Assembly: GCA_022457155.1 (NCBI GenBank)
Contig: JAJGOT010000504.1
Coordinates: 522,001 to 586,000 of the forward strand
From: Cladopsammia gracilis
Lineage: Eukaryota; Cnidaria; Anthozoa; Scleractinia; Dendrophylliidae
Length of the DNA: 64,000 nucleotides
Reading direction: 5' to 3'
Positions 35,101 through 46,587 of the stretch are shown here, piece after piece. Below the pieces are notes generated by a model. The model saw only the letters and a list, made by a program, of their open reading frames with translations. It was not told where the DNA came from and did no database searches. Within the stretch, counting starts at the first letter, position 1. Every line of letters starts with the position of its first letter. The position numbers and the translations under genes were made by a program.

Positions 35101-38100
35101 TTAGACAACCTGTAACGAAACCAAAAATACGGTAAAAGTAAAATCAAATGCATTTATAATTCATCACGTTTACAGTCAAAATACTCAACGCGTTCCGCTC
35201 AGCATTTGGGAATGACTTTCATTAATCGGGAACGGATTGCATTATTGAAATCAAAATTCAGGTTTAAAATTGATTATTGGAATCTTCCAACGGTAGCCTC
35301 ATTCCACTGGATAGAGTTTCGATGTATCCTGATGAAATACACTCACTCGTGTTTCATATCATGTTTATATCTAATTAAATTAGGCTATTATTGAACATCG
35401 AAATATTAGAAACTATATTCACATTCGCCAAGCCACATGTCGTTTACTGATATTTATCTATTTCAATCCATTTCTTTTTTCCACTTACTTGGTTGTCGTT
35501 TGCGGTTTCATCCCCATATGCATAGCAAGGATAAACACAGATACAGAAACGTCTCTTTTTTTTGCCCCGTTTGGTAACAAAGCATTTCCGGCGCAAGTAT
35601 TTGGGGCAACGACGACGACGACGACGACGACGACCTGAAACACAAAAAAGACTGGTTTTCTTTCGACTATCATAACGGCAAAACCACAACCGTAAAAAGT
35701 TACTTTGTTTTGCAAACCGAAATATCGGGCAAATGTATTCAACTATATTTTTTTATCTCATTTCTATCTCGATCTTCTTTCCTTGCCGTAAAGATCAGTT
35801 GACGTTTTTTACTTGTTAATTTTTCGACTGAGTGTCTAAGGCGATGGATGTTACATGTATTAAGAGCTTTAAATTCAACAATTGGGAGGAGAGCATTCAC
35901 TGAACACGTGATCAATGTGCACCATCTTCAAATGTAGCGCTGTGACAGCGACTGCTACCTCCCTCGGTCGAACACTGCGGGTGTAAACTACCAGGATGTT
36001 TAGAACCAGACCGGCCCAGCTGAACGTCAATTTCCACCGTAGGTTGACAACAGGGGCCTAACTATGACCAACTGTGATTAAAGTTGAACGTGCCTGATAT
36101 TTGATTCAGTTCACATTGAATATTTTCTTAGCGCTTTTATGAATTCTGTGAGCAGTGCGGTATTGATGAAACATATCATTCAAAAAATAGACAAAAAAGT
36201 TGTTTTCAAGGACTACAAACACGCACCCGACTTAAAACAATTGCCTGGCGGAAATTAAAGAATGTATAAGTAACAATTTCAATGTACACTAGAGAGTGAT
36301 TGTTAAGGGATTTAATAAATGCTATACCAAATAAGGTTAAACAAGAACATTAATTATTTTACATCTTAACTGTCTTTAATCTTGAAAGGGATATATAATA
36401 TCCTCGTATTATAAAGTTATGCAAAGAAATTAAATCAGGGCTTACAGCAACGTTTCAAAATTATTCCATCACACAACAATAACGATTGGATCAAAGTACC
36501 GTGTACGAATGGACAAACAACTAACCTTTTGCTGGGTCTTCAAGGCCTGTGAACACGATAAAAAAACATTAAGTTGAATGTTTTAAAACACACCATCAAC
36601 CAAATGTTTAACTTTCTTCAATAAATAACACTTTTGTTTCCAGTTTTCTTTATTTGGAGACAATTTTTGCGGTTTTTGGGAAAAAAAGGGATGCCAGTTC
36701 TAGTATATCATCATCTCATGTTATTGACTTTAAAAAGAAGGAAGTGCGTTGTTTATATCATTTATATGACTATGGTTACTTTTTTCCTACAATAGTATTT
36801 CAGATAATTACGGGATTTTTCCCCATCATCTAAAATGGAATAGAGGAAGCATTTGATTTTATTTCTTCAGTTTATTTTCTTTATCGGTAAGCCACATATT
36901 TCATTTGTCTTACTTGTTTCCTCAAGTTCTTCATCTTCATCTTCATCAGCGGTTTCATCAAACTCTTCCGCCTCATCTTCTGCAACTTCATCGTCCACTT
37001 GGTTGTCGTACTCAGTCTCGTCACCATACCGACGTTTGACGCAGACACAAAAGCGTCGTCGTTTGTAGCAACTCTTGTAGTAGTAACATTTTCGGCGACG
37101 ATTTTTGCGACAGACACGACGGCGACCTGGGAAACAAGATAACATGATTCCTTGTTCTGATCTCTGTTGCCATTTTATACTGTATTGGTGTTGTATTGCC
37201 ATTTTTCTAAATATTAACGACATGGAAGGAAGTAATGACTCAATAATATGGCAGAGGTGCGGCAATAAAATGGCCATGAAACGACACTGTGTTTGTATGA
37301 CATGAATGGAGCAAAAGAACTATAGTAAGTATATTTTAACCTCAAGAATAATATATAGTAGTAAAAAAACACAACAAAAAAGTACTGTTTCATTAGTCTT
37401 TTTACACGAAATGTAACACTTGAGATGCGATAAAGAGTTTACATAACTTGGGAGTGGGAGTTGGGGGTATAAGAAGAGGGTTGGGGAAGAGGGACTTGAA
37501 ATTAAAGTTAGAACTAAAGTTTTAACCATGCAAAAAATATGCTAGTTAATAATGTGGAAAGTACTTTTAATTAAGAACTATTTTCATTTAACACTGACCT
37601 TTCGTTGGGTCTTCAAGATCTGAACCTGAAATTAAAATCAACATCAATGAGAATTATAAGACTCCCTACAAGTGAAACCTTTAAGTAAGATATCAATGAA
37701 GAGTGTTTCATCAGGATATCCAAACACCTCGAAGTGGTTTGAAAAACGACGCGCAGCAGAGGTTTTTTAACCACTTCGAGGTGTTTGGATACCTGATGAA
37801 ACACTGTTTCGAGTGTTTGATATAGCTTCTAAAACTTATCATTAAATGCGGAGAAAATGAATGAATAAAATCTCCAAAATCTACGCAAATTAAGTCCGGG
37901 TATCCAAACCTCCTTCGCGATATTAATTTCCTTCGTGTTCTCGTCTTGAATTATTAATGAGTTTTAGAAGTATTATTCCAAATTCCAACTCAAAGAAAAA
38001 AAAAAGAGATCTCAAAGTCCTTAATCTTGGACACTATGTTTGTTCGTTGAGAATGCAGCCCATTGAAAGGTGAATGCAATCGGTTCTTTAGTCCTATGCA

Positions 38101-41100
38101 ATAATCTCTTAAATCTATGTTACCAGGTGAGACCTGTTAAAGAAGAATCAATGGCGCCATTTTTTATTTAGTAGTTATCACTGCAACCCCTCACACAGCC
38201 ATACTGACCGTTATCTATTTCTTCATCCTCGGTGTTTTCGTCAAGTTCCTCCGTTTCCTCTTCTGGAATGTCATCACTCAGTTGATTATCGTTCAAGGTT
38301 TCGTCCCCATAACAACGACGAAGGCAGAAGCAAAAGCGTCGTTTCTTGTAACCCACCCTGACAACAATGCATTTACGACGACGGTAACGAGGACATCGAC
38401 GACGAACTAAAAAAAAATAAACCCAATTTATATCGGTGTTTGCTGGAATGCCAAAAGGAATTATCTTTCGTATGAAGTTTTCTGTTATTACTGTTTCGTT
38501 GAATTCGATACGTCAAAAAGGCTTAACAAAAGCAACAATCAAAAGTTCAGGCACAGCCTGTTTTTTGTAAGGAGTCAATGGATTATCATGCAAATAGAAA
38601 TAAAGGAATCAGACATTCAATGGAGCAATCAATAGTTCAATCAATTTAATCAACCAATCATTCAATCAATTGACTGATATTATTTCAACGACATTAAAAT
38701 GGTCACGCGATACCATATATCACAGTAAATTTTTAGATTTAGGTTTATTATAATCAACAGTTATATTTGAGTAGATAGGTGTTCGTCATCTTCGAGAGAA
38801 TTTGTAAGCACGCTTCTATAGGTCGGGATTTCGGCATTTAGAGGTGGTCGCAGCCTGAGAGGATTGCTGCATTATTTGTCTCTACCAGCCGGAGACTGAA
38901 GCTTTCCCTTTTCTGTTTTGTTCAGAGATGCGGTCCTTGTTATACTCCTGCCTTAACTGACACCGATCTACATCCATAAGTATTCATATCGATGTAAACA
39001 TAAATATTTTACTTACATTTAGTCCTCGATGGGTCTTCAACTTCTAAAAATAAAATAGAACAATTATTATTTAAACCTCTTTTTAGTACAATTTGTGTTC
39101 TCAATTTTATTTCCATGTTTCGTAGAATTTGTAACGCGATTTGACAATAATATAAAATATTAAACGAATAAATAGCCCAATAAATGATCCACTGCAGTTT
39201 CAATTCATCCGTTCAGGTATTCGGCCTACAGTTAAATCTTTGGTTCCATTAGGCCATTACAGTAGGGTGACATATTGTAACAAAATTAACCCTTTTTAAA
39301 AAAAAAAAAATCTTTAAAGAAAGACTAACCAGTTTCATCGAGCTCTTCCGCCTCATCTTCTACATCTTCTTCATCGTTTTCGTGGTTGTCGTATTCAGTC
39401 TCATCGCCATAGTAACGTTTGACGCAGACACAAAAGCGTCGCCGTTTGTAGCAATTCTTGAAGTAGATACATTTTCGACGAAAGAATTTAGGACAAAATG
39501 GACGTCGAACTGAAAAGTAATGAAATTAAACGGTTTTATGAGTACATCATTGTTTTACAAAGAAAAATGGCATTAAAGAAAAACGGCCTGTGTACATGCA
39601 TGTAGTTTAAACAAATATTTTGAGTATATACTGGTGACAAATGTACTCGATAATAGACACTGACCTTTTCTTGCAGGGTCCTCAAGATCTGGAAATAGAA
39701 AAGTAAAAATGTTATTAAAAATAGCTTAACCCTCGGACATAAAAGCGAGGGGGAGGGGAGGGGGTGGATGCCACCCCCCTTAAGGTTTCTCCGATATTTT
39801 CAAGACCATTTACGATTATCCTTGAGACACATTTTGGTAAAGTTTGTCGACAATCGGTCGCTATGTTAACAATATATGACGTCATAAGTAACATGAGGTC
39901 AAGCTATTTTTGAATAAAAATGCGTGTTTTCACCTTTTTCAGTGACAAAACATAAAATGCTATCAAAATGATCAATATATTTAACTGTATGTTATTTTAC
40001 AACTCTAGCAAACAATATTTGCAATTTCCGCATTTATCCGAATTTTGAGTAAAATCCAAGATGGCGGCCATTTTAGATGACATCACGGACCCCCAGCAGC
40101 GCCACAACTTACAATATGTGTAGAGCACATCGCGGGCTATCTACAGGTGTAAAATAATTCCTAAATATTGCAACATCGCATAAATCCAGAGAGGGTACGG
40201 TTTGGGTATAAGCTTGCGTGTACGTCCAAGGGTTAATATAGGAATTGAAAGGAAGTGTGCAATAAGGTCCCACGTCGAATTTCAATACTTTTACTGTCTC
40301 TCAAATTGTGTTTTCTTTTTAGCCCAAAAAGCGTTTTGTTGCCAAAAGAATGACTGGTTAAAAGTAAAAGAGATTTAGTTAGACCAAAGCATCCCACATT
40401 CGTGAGAAAAAAAAATAGAATTAAGTTGTTTGTCATTTTTGGTAAAAATAGAGCATATTTTGTCCTGATTAACTCTATTTTACTTTAAATTTAAAAAGAG
40501 AATGCTTTCTTGGGAGTGCAATATCTCATAAGTCAACATAAGCCTTATATGCGCCTGCACTTTAATTATTAAACTTAACTAATGTATTGTTTTTGTCAAA
40601 ACAAATTTTACTAGCTTTTACCAGCAGTAGCTAGTTCGACAAATATAAAAAGGAGAGCAAAACAACTTATCGAGTCTTTGTGAACTATGAATAACAAAAC
40701 CAGAGCAATAAACACTCACCGGTTTCCGCTTCTTCGTCAAAGTTTTCTTCCAGATCTTGAGCTGAGAAAATTGAAAACGAAATCAAATTATTACAGAAAC
40801 CAGGATAGTTAGCAATAATTTCTCTTTTAAATTACATTATAAATTTTAATTGAAGAAATGGTGTTTATAAAACTATTCATCGTTGTTATTTTCTTTGCTA
40901 TTTTGACAAACTTACCATCATCTTCCAACGAAGCATCTATAAAGAAAAGGAAGAAAACATTAAATTTAACTTGTAATTAATAAAAAAAATGATAAAGAAA
41001 AAACGTTTAAATAGATACATGATTAAAGTAATTCAGTTTTACCGTCAGAATTTTCCAATTCTTCTTGGAAGGAAAATCCGACACATGCCGCAAGGAATAA

Positions 41101-41130
41101 AGCCACTATGAACCAAATCCTCATGTTCAT
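35101..41130 (-). CDS. Gene 2: secreted A-B-A-B cysteine-rich, charge-segregated protein without TSP1 (about 331 aa)
   Basis: Minus-strand exons, 5' to 3': 41130-41043 (signal peptide MNMRIWFIVALFLAACVGFS), 40936-40916, 40761-40720, 39688-39665 (acidic micro-exons), A 39509-39330, 39043-39017, B 38406-38209, 37625-37599, A 37126-36914, 36546-36526, B 35634-35489, terminal 35109-35101 (VV-stop). All junctions are GT-AG, phase 1 except the last (phase 0), and the total of 996 nt stays in frame. Each module is a very basic cysteine-rich core (13 Arg/Lys in 34 residues in the first A) followed, in the first three modules, by an acidic tail. Micro-exons encode a recurrent LEDP motif. The pattern of basic units alternating with acidic linkers resembles precursors that release cationic peptides, but no processing is shown and no named family was recognised. 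The first B exon could also read through its donor to CVRG...stop at 38168, giving a shorter form. Confidence 0.8.
35489..35634 (-). other. Second B module exon of gene 2
   Basis: It opens with a run of Arg codons (CGT repeats at 35608-35634) before CPKYLRRKC and follows C-x7-C-x12-C-x-C-x3-C. It ends ANDNQ at a phase-0 GTAAGT donor. The CGT run looks like microsatellite expansion within coding DNA. Confidence 0.8.
36914..37126 (-). other. Second A module exon of gene 2
   Basis: It starts GRRRVCRKNRRRKC, pattern C-x7-C-x5-C-x6-C-x-C, then GDETEYDNQ and a long acidic tail ending EDEDEELEET. A GTAAGA donor follows; without splicing the frame would run only to TGA at 36867. Confidence 0.8.
37599..37625 (-). 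other. LEDP micro-exon of gene 2 with tandem acceptors
   Basis: This 27-nt exon encodes GSDLEDPTK. The sequence TTTCAG-GTTCAG-ATCTTG offers two acceptors six bases apart, so two residues (GS) may be alternatively included without frame change. Confidence 0.7.
37702..37805. mobile_element. Hairpin MITE in a gene 2 intron
   Basis: AGTGTTTCATCAGGATATCC through CACCTCGAAGTGGTT returns inverted as AACCACTTCGAGGTG through GGATACCTGATGAAACACT, around a short centre with ACGACGCGCAGCAGAG. It lies upstream, in gene sense, of the micro-exon at 37599-37625. Confidence 0.75.
38209..38406 (-). other. First B module exon of gene 2
   Basis: It starts FRRRCPRYRRRKC, pattern C-x7-C-x12-C-x-C-x3-C, then GDETLNDNQLSDD and an acidic tail. 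Donor GTCAGT follows AACG at 38209. If not spliced, the frame adds GQYGCVRGCSDNY with two more cysteines and stops. Confidence 0.78.
38625..38690. repeat. Degenerate (ATCA)n tract before the first B exon of gene 2
   Basis: CAATCAATAGTTCAATCAAT and following variants lie about 220 bp upstream, in gene sense, of the B exon, as in genes 1 and 3. Confidence 0.65.
39330..39509 (-). other. First A module exon of gene 2
   Basis: It starts [14 protein letters not shown], pattern C-x7-C-x5-C-x6-C-x-C. The 26 residues after the basic core (from GDETEYDN) contain 16 acidic residues, ending EELDET. Confidence 0.82.
39730..40232. mobile_element. piggyBac-type MITE with TTAA duplication
   Basis: It is flanked by TTAA (39726-39729, 40233-40236); the ends CCCTCGGACATAAAAGC and GCTTGCGTGTACGTCCAAGGG are imperfect inverted repeats starting CCCT, as in piggyBac. 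It lies in the second large intron of gene 2. A tiny related element is at 47999-48047. Confidence 0.65.
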
Positions 41131-41184
41131 ACTTGCGGGGTTAGCTGAAACCTAACGGAATGGCTTATAGGTGACCTTTCGCCC

Positions 41185-41215
41185 ATTTTATGTGTTTCAC
41201 GAATGATTCTAATAT
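41185..41215 (-). promoter_or_regulatory. Gene 2 core promoter block
   Basis: ATATTAGAAT (41215-41206) is followed after 13 bp by CATAAAAT (41192-41185), about 55 bp before the start codon. Same arrangement as genes 1 and 3. Confidence 0.6.
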
Positions 41216-42460
41216 CAGAGTATCAAAGGCCAATACATTCCGTGCGTCAATAAGGAACGTTACTAGGAGGAAAAAAATATCCATCAAGTATATGGATGCA
41301 CTGGACATTATTACCTGACTTAAAATGCATTTAACCTGAACCAAAATTAATAGTGTCGTTGTAACAAACCGAAAAATATATGCACAAATTTTATTACCAG
41401 TGACAACTACATGTACTATTATACTTGGCTGTGAACGGCTAGGATTGGAAATTTACTGTTCTCCTTTCAGGGAATCGCTTTATATTGTCCATTCGATGTT
41501 TCAAGGAGTACTTAGGGTACGTAGTCGGTCGAATATTTAATCGCTGTTTTCCAAACACCCACGAAAACACCGTGTCATTGTTTTTTAAATGTGGTACAGT
41601 TGTCAATGTGTTCTTTAGTATTATACATGTACGTTTTTTCAGTTCCGTTCACCCTTTAAATTGACAAAGCCAATAATCAGGAGACAATTCCTAGCAAAAA
41701 GAAGTTAGGGACAAAAAAAATAAATTATTTAGGTTACAACTTAATAAAAATAAAGTCAAACTTGACTGAACCAAAAAAAAAAAAAAAACAGAAAAATGAA
41801 TTAAGGGAATATTGATATAAGTGCACCAGAACAGTTCTAATATAAGCGTTTATATAATGTTGTCGATTACATGTGTTATTATCATCTATTTTTATCAAAA
41901 GAGAATATTATTCTACACGGTATCTTTGGAAAAACGGTCCATAGCGGGTACAAATATGCCTTTGACTTATCAGGCCAAAAAAAAAAAAACAGTCAAAAAT
42001 AATGGCCATTTTCACAATTTAAAGACAGCATATCAAAAAATACTTTTTTCATTACCTGATGAAAACGATTACAGACAATTTCATGGTAATATTACACACA
42101 TTTTCACAGAACTACTTCACATGTTCGTCACATCTCCCGGTGAAGGAAAATGTTATTTGCATTCATAAATAATATTCATCATGACACTCTTTGCATTGGC
42201 CGTTATTACATCAATTTGTCACAATGTTTTCCTTGTGCGTTCTTTTGATTTTAAAGAATCACTTCATAAGACTTACTGCCAATAAATATTTCTGTGCGGC
42301 GAAGTTGTTATCTTTAATTTTAGGTGCTGTTTAGTGATTTTGCAAATAGTAATATTTTCAAATTTTTCTTTCATTTGAAGCGAAAACGTTAAAAATAAAA
42401 CTGTATGCAATTTGGTTTTGTTCAACTGCTGCTATCATTTACTGGATTGCTCATTTAAAA
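41216..42460. other. Intergenic, no gene seen
   Basis: AT-rich sequence upstream of gene 2. Open frames at 41821-42168 show no family features and contain long A runs, so they are not called. Confidence 0.6.
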
Positions 42461-42469
42461 TCATGTTAG

Positions 42470-42838
42470 AGGGGTGGCGAATGGTACCTTCCAAATCGTG
42501 GGTCTCGGAAAATTTTGGTCCGGTCTCGAAATCTCGGCAGTTTTTGTTTTAAGTCTCAAAGTCTCGTTTGGCTGGTGCTTTTTCTGTCTCGGAGTCTCGG
42601 ATTTTTTTCCTCAAGGTCTCGGAGTCTCGGATACTTTTGTCAAGCATTCTCATTCTTCATCCTTGTTTGTTGTTTTATAGGTGAATCGGATATTTTTAGC
42701 ACTGAGTCTCGGGCTCGGTTTTTTCCCGCATTGGGTCTCGGGCTCGGATTTTATAACGTAGTTGCGGTCGCGGTCTCGGATTTTGAAACAAGGGTCTCGG
42801 CGTCTCGGCGAATCTCGAATTTACCATTCGCCACCCCT
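42470..42838. mobile_element. Non-autonomous transposon built of GTCTCGG repeats
   Basis: AGGGGTGGCGAATGGTA and TACCATTCGCCACCCCT are inverted ends flanked by TGTTAG on both sides (42464-42469, 42839-42844). The interior is a degenerate array of GGTCTCGGA/GAGTCTCGG units, producing Ser/Leu/Gly-rich open frames that are not genes. Confidence 0.75.
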
Positions 42839-42844
42839 TGTTAG

Positions 42845-44090
42845 GGCAAAAGCTCGAAATGCGGACTTTTTCACTATGATTGCTCCTTAGCTTTGTTGTG
42901 AATCTAGTAGTTCTAAAAAATGTAATGAAAATCTATTTACTATTTAACCATTTTAGAATGTCTTGAAAAATCCTTCGTCATGATTACATGTTTGTTTTCC
43001 ATGAAATATATATAATTCCATCTAACACACTTGACCGTCATCCTACGTGGGTCAAACCACTTGCAAAGTGGACATGTACCCTTGCGATTAAGATCAAGTA
43101 TTCACTTAGATGGCCATGGGGTGACGGTTTAACATTTAGTCCTTGTTTACTTCAAGTACAGACTAAAGTGAAAATATAAAACGACCTATCCGAAGGGCGA
43201 AAACAATTACTATTACAAGGGAAATGAACGAGCAAATCATAACATTGCGATGTAACCGTGCAACCGCGTCGTGCAACCCAACATGTATATTTTTTCCTTT
43301 GCTTTACACAACAAAAAAGCATAAGAAAAACTAAGCAAAGAACTGTGTCATCATTCGACCGCAAACGCGTTCTTGTGAAGAACGCACGCTTACCATGCGC
43401 ACGCACCGTGCGTAGATCGCAATCCACTGGGTGCCCCCCAAAAATATGCCTTGTCGTATGTACTGATGTAATTCAGCATTATTATTTTATAGAAATTTGA
43501 AGATCACATTGCTGCAAGACACGGCTTTGGTAAAATGCCAGCTGTCAAATTACCACTAAATTTCCGTGACTTTTATTTTTAGCGAATGTCTTCTACTTTA
43601 CCACAGCTTGACAGCCAGCAGGGATAAAATATAAAACTTTGATATTAGAGCGTTCAGTTCTGCGCCGTTAACTCGTTTATGAAATGGGAACGTCTCCAAT
43701 TTAAGGTATTTATAATGTGTCTCGATGGATTGTTTCTTTTACCCAAAAGCAACCTATCAGAGAAGTAATCAAGGGATTGAGTGGAATAAACCGATGATTA
43801 GTATGATAACTAGCATCTACCAAAAGATGTTGACATGAAAAGGCTGACGACACAAAGTAAATAAAGTAGATAACAGTTTGTGTTATTATCCAACTGGATA
43901 AACGGACAGTTATTTCGACGAATTTTGTTCGAACCAAATCTAGAAACTATTTATAAACCAGCAAAGCGTATTTTTAATGCAGGGCATTGTAAAATATGTC
44001 ACTATATAGCTAAGCCATAATTCAAAACATTATTGGTTGAGAAAAGAAGTAAAAGTACGGCGCTGCGATAAACACTTTCCCGCCAATTTG
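42845..44090. other. Intergenic, no gene seen
   Basis: No conserved exon, RNA gene or clear terminal repeat was found. Short frames near 43000-43500 lack supporting features. Confidence 0.5.
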
Positions 44091-44129
44091 AACTATAAGC
44101 CGCTGACCAGTTTAACACTCGCTAATAAC

Positions 44130-44400
44130 CGTATACAGTACCGCTCACAATATAGAATCACCGGGTACGATATAGCAGCACATGGTACGATGTAATGGCA
44201 TAACCGATACGACATAACCGCATATAGCGTCACCGGGTACGATACAGTAGCATACCGTACGATGTTAAGGCTTGACCTATACAATAAAGCAACATATCGG
44301 GTACGATATAGCAGCACACCGGATAGTTTATGGTATCACCGGGGACATCACAGCGTGGTATGATACAATGCTCACGGAGTACGATCCAATGATATTTTTG
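44130..44400 (+). repeat. Degenerate minisatellite of CACCGGGTACGATA units
   Basis: ACCGGGTACGATATAGCAGC recurs with variations about ten times (CACCGGGTACGATACAGTAG, TCGGGTACGATATAGCAGCA). The minus-strand frame of Tyr/Arg repeats over it is a by-product. Confidence 0.7.
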
Positions 44401-44409
44401 TCCAGTATC

Positions 44410-44770
44410 CCCTCCATACAGTTATGCAGAAACTGAAGGAGTTGCAAGTAGAGCCTTGATTTGAACCCATGACCTTTGAGATCCGGTGCAAACTCTCTAC
44501 CACAGAGCTACAAGCCCAGATTGGAGCTTGGTCAATCATGAGTTCTATTACACCCGTGAAGTGATGAATATGAAAATGTGTATGTGAAAACAAATTCATA
44601 TGAATTGCGGAGAAATAATGAAAGATAATGTGATTATCGCAGTTATGTAGCAACTGAACTAGGAGTTTCAAGCTCCCATCTGGCCTTGTGGCTTAGTGGT
44701 AGGGCGTTTTCACCATAACTGCAACTCCTTCACTTGCTACATAACTGCGATAATCACGTTCTCTTTCAAA
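44410..44770 (-). mobile_element. tRNA-derived SINE pair
   Basis: On the minus strand GGGCTTGTAGCTCTGTGGTA (A box) and GGTCATGGGTTCAAATC (B box) form a tRNA-like head near 44520-44440. A second head, GGCCTTGTGGCTTAGTGGTA, starts at 44685 on the plus strand; the flanks (CATAACTGCAACTCCTTCA) recur inverted. A functional tRNA gene is not supported because the anticodon arm does not fold cleanly. Confidence 0.5.
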
Positions 44771-44878
44771 TTTGATTAAGAGCGGAAAAGGAGTTGGGTT
44801 GGTTGCACAAATGAGAGCTAGCGCTAGTGACCCGGTGGGGTTATAATTATGATAGTAAACAGCTCCCAATAGAGGTTT

Positions 44879-45005
44879 TACGCGGCAGCCATGTTGCATG
44901 GCAGGAACAATAGATTCTTTTCCCCATGGGAAAGAATGTTCTTTCTAATGCAAAACATTTTCATTGTTTCTGCCATGCAACATGGCTGCCGTGCAAAACC
45001 TCTAT
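44879..45005. mobile_element. Palindromic MITE, copy 3 of 3
   Basis: Same family as 4124-4266 and 34541-34684, with the centre in reverse orientation (TTTTCCCCATGGGAAAGAAT). Confidence 0.8.
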
Positions 45006-45904
45006 TCGCGAAAATAGCCCTTCAAACATTTCAACAGCTGAAAATTGTCTAGCCGACTAGTAACACGATAATCAACAGCAAACACATTTTGCTCTCTTCT
45101 GAATGTAACAGATGCTTTCGGTCATGAAAAGGCACCCTGCGCTTGGCTGTTATTACGACAAATTGCAAATTTGCAAATGAATGAAGATTCTAAACTGATT
45201 AACCATTGTCATAAAGAGCTAGAAGTGATAAACTTACCAAAATCGCTATTAATGGAGGCTATAAAGCAGCGATCAAACAACAGCAAAAAGACACGTCGTA
45301 CGCATTGCGTAGTTACTCTTTATTTTGAGCTTGACCTGCCTTCGGCGAGAAACACTGCACAAAAATTGCACAGTATCATGGACCTGTAAAGCTAGGTATG
45401 TCGGCTGGAATGTTGTGTTTGTTTTAGTACTAATGTAATTTTTTTTAATTCGTAACTCCACTTTTTTAGCCACCCTTAGCAACATTTCATTGATTTAATT
45501 TTAAACCAATAGAGTACAAAAAGTCCGCTGTGACAGATCCGAGATGGCGGCTTGACAAATTATGTCCATGACGCAATCATCGAAACATTTCCACTTTTAT
45601 ATCTTGTAGGGAACACGAATATCGATATTTAAGCTAAAACTAGGGATATATCCAATGAAGATAAAAAAGGATGGAATATTACAATCCTACCAATACCGAA
45701 GGGAGGATTCTGACGATATCCAATGCCGTCAAACAACCCTGTATAATGGTGGGATTATAAATTTGACAGTACATTCGAGGTCATTAGCAATTATTCACCG
45801 AAGTTCGAGGTGATAGTGGTGGATATTTGCCGAGAAGCACTTCAGTTTTATACTACCCCGAGATTGAGTAGACAATAATAATATTGTGATATATTGTGAT
45901 ATAT

Positions 45905-46240
45905 TATTAGCAGGGAGTAGGGATGGTGAGAGCGCTCGCCTCCCACCAATGTCGCCCGGGTTCGATTTCCGGACTCGGCGTCATAAGTAGGTTGAGTTTG
46001 TTGTTAGTTCTCATCCCTGCTTCGAGGGTTTTTTCACCGGGTACTCTCAGGTTTTTCCTCTCTCGTCAAAAACTGACATTTCTAAATTCCAATTCGACCA
46101 GTAATTTTCAGAGGACCATCCTAATTAATCTAGAGTTATCTTGGTGCCATCCTCTTTGAAGGCCCACCTTCACCCAAACGACGTTACGGCGCACACAGCA
46201 TTTTGAGTGAAGGTGTGCCTTTAAAAATTATTTATTTATT
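45905..46240 (+). mobile_element. tRNA-derived SINE with (ATTT)n tail
   Basis: GGATGGTGAGAGCGCTCGCC (A box) and GCCCGGGTTCGATTTCCGG (B box) start the element; the body holds TCATCCCTGCTTCGAGGG and TTTTTCACCGGGTACTCTCA, and ATTTATTTATTTA follows. The open frame 45923-46159 is the SINE body. Confidence 0.75.
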
Positions 46241-46509
46241 TATTTAATTTACAATCAGAGCGCGTTTGGGATATAGTAATAAGTGAGATCCCAAGAGTAG
46301 TCTCAATACAATTATAGATATTTGTTCCCATGAACTATGATAAATTCGCGTTTATTATATTTCACAGCTGCCCATCTCGCTAAAAAAAAAAAATATTATT
46401 ATTATGACTTGGCGCCATTAGCAATGTGACTTGAAACGGAATTCGAAAGTTTCGTGCATGAAGACAAATATGACAAAAACATAACAATATTATGTTTTTA
46501 AACGTTCAT

Positions 46510-46515
46510 TTTATT
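46510..46515 (-). terminator. Gene 3 polyadenylation signal
   Basis: AATAAA on the minus strand in an AAAATAAAATGAACG context, corresponding to the signals of genes 1 and 2. Confidence 0.5.
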
Positions 46516-46572
46516 TTTTGAATAATTAGTACAGGGTTGTTCGCAAATCATTCAAAAGTCAAGTCTGGCATA

Positions 46573-46587
46573 TTAGTACCCAGCAAC
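46573..46587 (-). pseudogene. Duplicate terminal mini-exon downstream of gene 3
   Basis: The minus strand reads GTTGCTGGGTACTAATATGC, paralogous to the gene 3 terminal exon GTTGCTCCCCACTAATATGG at 46920. The acceptor is weak (TTGCAAG). It is either an alternative last exon or a relic. Confidence 0.45.

Noticed and set aside
36867..36913. Extension of the second A exon of gene 2 to the TGA at 36867
   Set aside because: A good GTAAGA donor at the paralogous position plus following micro-exon, B exon and terminal exon in phase fit better; read-through remains a minor possibility.
44440..44525. Minus-strand tRNA gene
   Set aside because: A and B boxes are visible but the anticodon arm does not pair and flanks repeat as a SINE.
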